This document shows, piece after piece, positions 62,569 through 64,000 of a DNA stretch of 64,000 nt. The position numbers and the translations under genes are program-made. The stretch is taken from assembly GCA_020072585.1 (NCBI GenBank), contig JAIQGL010000024.1, forward strand, positions 41,132-105,131, written 5' to 3'. Position 1 is the first letter of the stretch. The number at the start of each line of letters is the position of its first letter. The DNA comes from Terriglobia bacterium. Its GTDB lineage: Bacteria; Acidobacteriota; Terriglobia; Terriglobales; Acidobacteriaceae. Under the pieces are notes generated by a model. The model was not told the DNA's origin and did not search any database. It worked only from the letters and a program-made list of their open reading frames with translations.

Positions 62569-62757
62569 CTATTGTTTTCTGACCGGCTCGATTCCAGGCA
62601 AAATCTCGCTGTGCCGATCAAGAGCATGCTGGACCCATTGAACTACTGTCTCAAAAATCTCGGAACAGTCTGCGCATTGAAAGGCGTAGGTGCTCTCCAT
62701 TTCCGTCAATTCGTTTAGGCTCGGGCCAGTACCAATCGGGAAAACATCTTCAGGCAT
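62569..62757 (-). CDS. Small C2H2 zinc-finger-like protein
   Basis: This 62-residue protein contains FQCADCSEIFETVVQWVQ then HALDRHSE: C-x2-C-x12-H-x4-H, the classic C2H2 finger, rare in bacteria outside Ros/MucR-like regulators. The start at 62757 is supported by AAGGTGGA just upstream and fits the finger being nearly the whole protein. It overlaps no other supported gene and lies downstream of the excisionase-type gene on the same strand. Confidence 0.55.
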   Translation of the reverse strand: MPEDVFPIGTGPSLNELTEMESTYAFQCADCSEIFETVVQWVQHALDRHSEILPGIEPVRKQ

Positions 62758-62824
62758 TTTGAATCCACCTTCGCGATTTTTGGAATTTGTGACGGTTACA
62801 GCCCAAGAGTATTCAGGGGCGTTA

Positions 62825-63205
62825 TCAGCTCTTCTCTGCCGTCTTGTCCAACCCTTGCTTAGTAGTGAGGTCATCAATGACAGCGGCAGCCTCCAAATGT
62901 TGGATCTTCCGCCGCAGAGCGTTGTGAACGGCACTATTACCGCTGCCGTGTCCGCTTCGATTCAGGACGCGACGCTTTTGAGGCAGCTTTTCATCACGGC
63001 CCTGGACAACGGGGAACTTTTTTCTTCGCAGCCAATCAGCTATATCCTGCGGGTCGAGCCGAACGGACCTGCCAATATAAAAAGCCGGCAATGTGCCGTC
63101 CGCCACCATTTCATAAATGTGCTTATCAGAAACTCCCAGGAGTTCTGCTACTTCCTGAACGGTTAGAGCTTCGCCCCGACTCTCCAATATCTGTATCAAG
63201 GTCAT
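62825..63205 (-). CDS. Excisionase-type helix-turn-helix protein
   Basis: This 126-residue protein has an N-terminal AlpA/Xis-like winged helix (LTVQEVAELLGVSDKHIYEM then VADGTLPAFYIGRSVRLDPQ and DIADWLRRKK). The C-terminal 60 residues are basic and unstructured-looking. Such proteins control excision or gene expression of integrated elements. Copy 1 of the TGCGCA operator lies 100-140 bases upstream of its start. Confidence 0.8.
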   Translation of the reverse strand: MTLIQILESRGEALTVQEVAELLGVSDKHIYEMVADGTLPAFYIGRSVRLDPQDIADWLRRKKFPVVQGRDEKLPQKRRVLNRSGHGSGNSAVHNALRRKIQHLEAAAVIDDLTTKQGLDKTAEKS

Positions 63206-63303
63206 AACGTCTCACGCTTGCTGGAACGCCCTCGCGCCAAATAATCGACAACGGGCTACAAACGATAGACGCATAGAGAGCCGCCTTAGTCGCTACAGCA
63301 CAA

Positions 63304-63346
63304 GCAAAATGCGCACTCTTGCGCACAAATGGCCACAAATGTCACA
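63304..63346 (+). promoter_or_regulatory. TGCGCA operator, copy 1
   Basis: Two TGCGCA hexamers at 63310 and 63320 (10-base period) lie in a segment GCAAAATGCGCACT...ATGTCACA that matches the reverse complement of 63924-63976. No supported gene lies between 63206 and 63541 apart from this site. Confidence 0.55.
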
Positions 63347-63541
63347 GGAAAGAGCATAGCCAATCGGGGACTGAGCAGGCCACAATCAACGCTCCGGCAA
63401 CGATTGCGGCCATTTAGGCATTCTTGGGGTCGAGGCAAGACCATTGCTTTGTTGCCGTCCAGCAAAAGTTCCGTCAATCTTCAACCAAGAAGGAACAGGC
63501 GCTCAGTGCTATTTGGTGGATAGAGCTAAACCGCTGTTTGC

Positions 63542-63661
63542 TTAATTTGATTGCGCTTTGCCGGCAGCAGCCTGCCTTTCCATCCAAAGCTTTAAACTAG
63601 CTGGATCCATAGTGTAGCCCTTATGAACTTGGGGTTTTGATTGCTTAGGTTGATGCGTCAT
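63542..63661 (-). CDS. Very small hypothetical protein after the second excisionase-type gene
   Basis: The 39-residue product (MTHQPKQSKPQVHKGYTMDP then ASLKLWMERQAAAGKAQSN) starts at 63661, just after AGGA, and overlaps the end of the preceding HTH gene by 17 bases, suggesting coupled translation. Function is unknown. Confidence 0.4.
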   Translation of the reverse strand: MTHQPKQSKPQVHKGYTMDPASLKLWMERQAAAGKAQSN

Positions 63662-63920
63662 GACTATCCTTTCGCGGTGGTTCCTGAGTGCTTCCACTGC
63701 GAGTTGGCCGCTTTCCATCGCCATTAAACCGCCGTTCCAGCCAGACCTTCAGCTTGCAAGGACAAAACATGATGTGTCCGCCCTCAACCCTTGACCAGCC
63801 ATCAATTTTGTTTTGACGAACAAGCCTGTATAGGTGCCTTACGGAGTATCCGAGAAACGCGGCCGTCTCGGCCATGGTCCAGGCACGCTCTGCATGATCG
63901 AGTTTTTCGTATGGGTTCAT
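63645..63920 (-). CDS. Excisionase-type helix-turn-helix protein, second
   Basis: This 91-residue protein has ERAWTMAETAAFLGYSVRHL followed by YRLVRQNKIDGWSRVEGGHI and FCPCKLKVWLERR, an AlpA/Xis-like winged helix. ATG 63920 is preferred to the Met at 63971, which falls within the operator. The iteron operator ends four bases before the ATG, which suggests autoregulation. An integrase would be expected just beyond the window. Confidence 0.75.
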   Translation of the reverse strand: MNPYEKLDHAERAWTMAETAAFLGYSVRHLYRLVRQNKIDGWSRVEGGHIMFCPCKLKVWLERRFNGDGKRPTRSGSTQEPPRKDSHDAST

Positions 63921-63923
63921 TGT

Positions 63924-63976
63924 TGTGACATCTGTGGCCAAACGTGCGCAAGAGTGCGCAGGAGTGCGCATTTTGC
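63924..63976 (-). promoter_or_regulatory. TGCGCA operator/iteron, copy 2
   Basis: Three TGCGCA hexamers at 63945, 63955 and 63965 have an exact 10-base period (same face of the helix), inside a segment repeated in inverted orientation at 63304-63346. It lies directly before the start of the HTH gene at 63920. Confidence 0.65.
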
Positions 63977-64000
63977 TTTGGCACCAGAAACCTCCTTCTA

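Noticed and set aside
63329..63523. Plus-strand 64-codon frame starting in operator copy 1
   Set aside because: The start lies within the repeated operator segment, with basic low-complexity composition and no ribosome site.
1..64000. CRISPR array, rRNA genes, IS transposase, integrase
   Set aside because: No spaced direct repeats of CRISPR type, rRNA-like sequence, or DDE/tyrosine-recombinase motifs were seen among the open frames.

Overview
The window looks like a chromosomal segment of an Acidobacteriota bacterium (probably a soil Terriglobia/Acidobacteriales-type lineage). The evidence is indirect: a TonB-dependent receptor with an N-terminal carboxypeptidase-regulatory-like domain, DUF6328, DUF6496 and DUF892 proteins, several families of tiny paralogous genes, and a low gene density with many decayed genes. 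No rRNA, complete tRNA or CRISPR array was found. The left edge cuts a lactate permease.

Layout. (1) 1-5.1 kb: lactate permease with a good terminator, a small basic protein, a secreted alpha/beta-hydrolase-like protein, and the first copy of a 180-bp dispersed repeat. (2) 5.2-13.7 kb: a sparse, decaying stretch of very small genes. It holds three paralogues of a receiver-like protein whose phospho-acceptor position reads Cys-His, two paralogues of a 'VAAKQAPEP' protein, small CxxC proteins, at least three frameshifted genes and a duplicated 135-bp fragment. (3) 11.3-18.1 kb: a stress/C1 group with two DUF892 ferritin-like proteins, a formaldehyde/alcohol dehydrogenase, a PEP-mutase-family enzyme, a DUF6328 membrane protein, a lone receiver, a YhdG-type SDR and a DUF6496 basic protein. 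(4) 18.3-23.3 kb: a three-gene formate dehydrogenase operon whose large subunit is a selenoprotein. The in-frame TGA at 18852 is followed by a perfect SECIS-like hairpin. (5) 23.6-25.8 kb: DUF2231, iron-permease-like protein, CxxC protein and inorganic pyrophosphatase.

(6) 26.3-33.1 kb: a probable transition-metal acquisition cluster, with two small exported His/Cys proteins, a porin-like barrel, an ABC metal-binding protein and permease (no ATPase gene seen), and a TonB-dependent receptor. (7) 33.4-41.4 kb: transport and redox genes, namely a CPA2 antiporter, a cytochrome P450 with a frameshifted N-terminus, a Tat-exported multicopper oxidase, ChrA, an SLC13/ArsB-like permease and a broken small membrane protein.

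(8) 41.6-64 kb: an accessory island. It begins just past a second full copy of the dispersed repeat, which carries a tRNA-Ser-3'-end-like sequence, and ends in excisionase-type HTH genes with a 10-bp-periodic TGCGCA operator; an integrase, if present, lies beyond the window. The cargo is defence-like: an AIPR protein, an MmeI-type fused restriction-methyltransferase, an SF2 helicase paired with a Zn-ribbon protein, three further proteins with PD-(D/E)XK-like motifs, a UvrD-like helicase, an HExxH protein and two proteins with Cys-His-acid (transglutaminase/papain-like) patterns. The block at 48.2-54.1 kb does not match any defence system I can name and is the best candidate for something undescribed.
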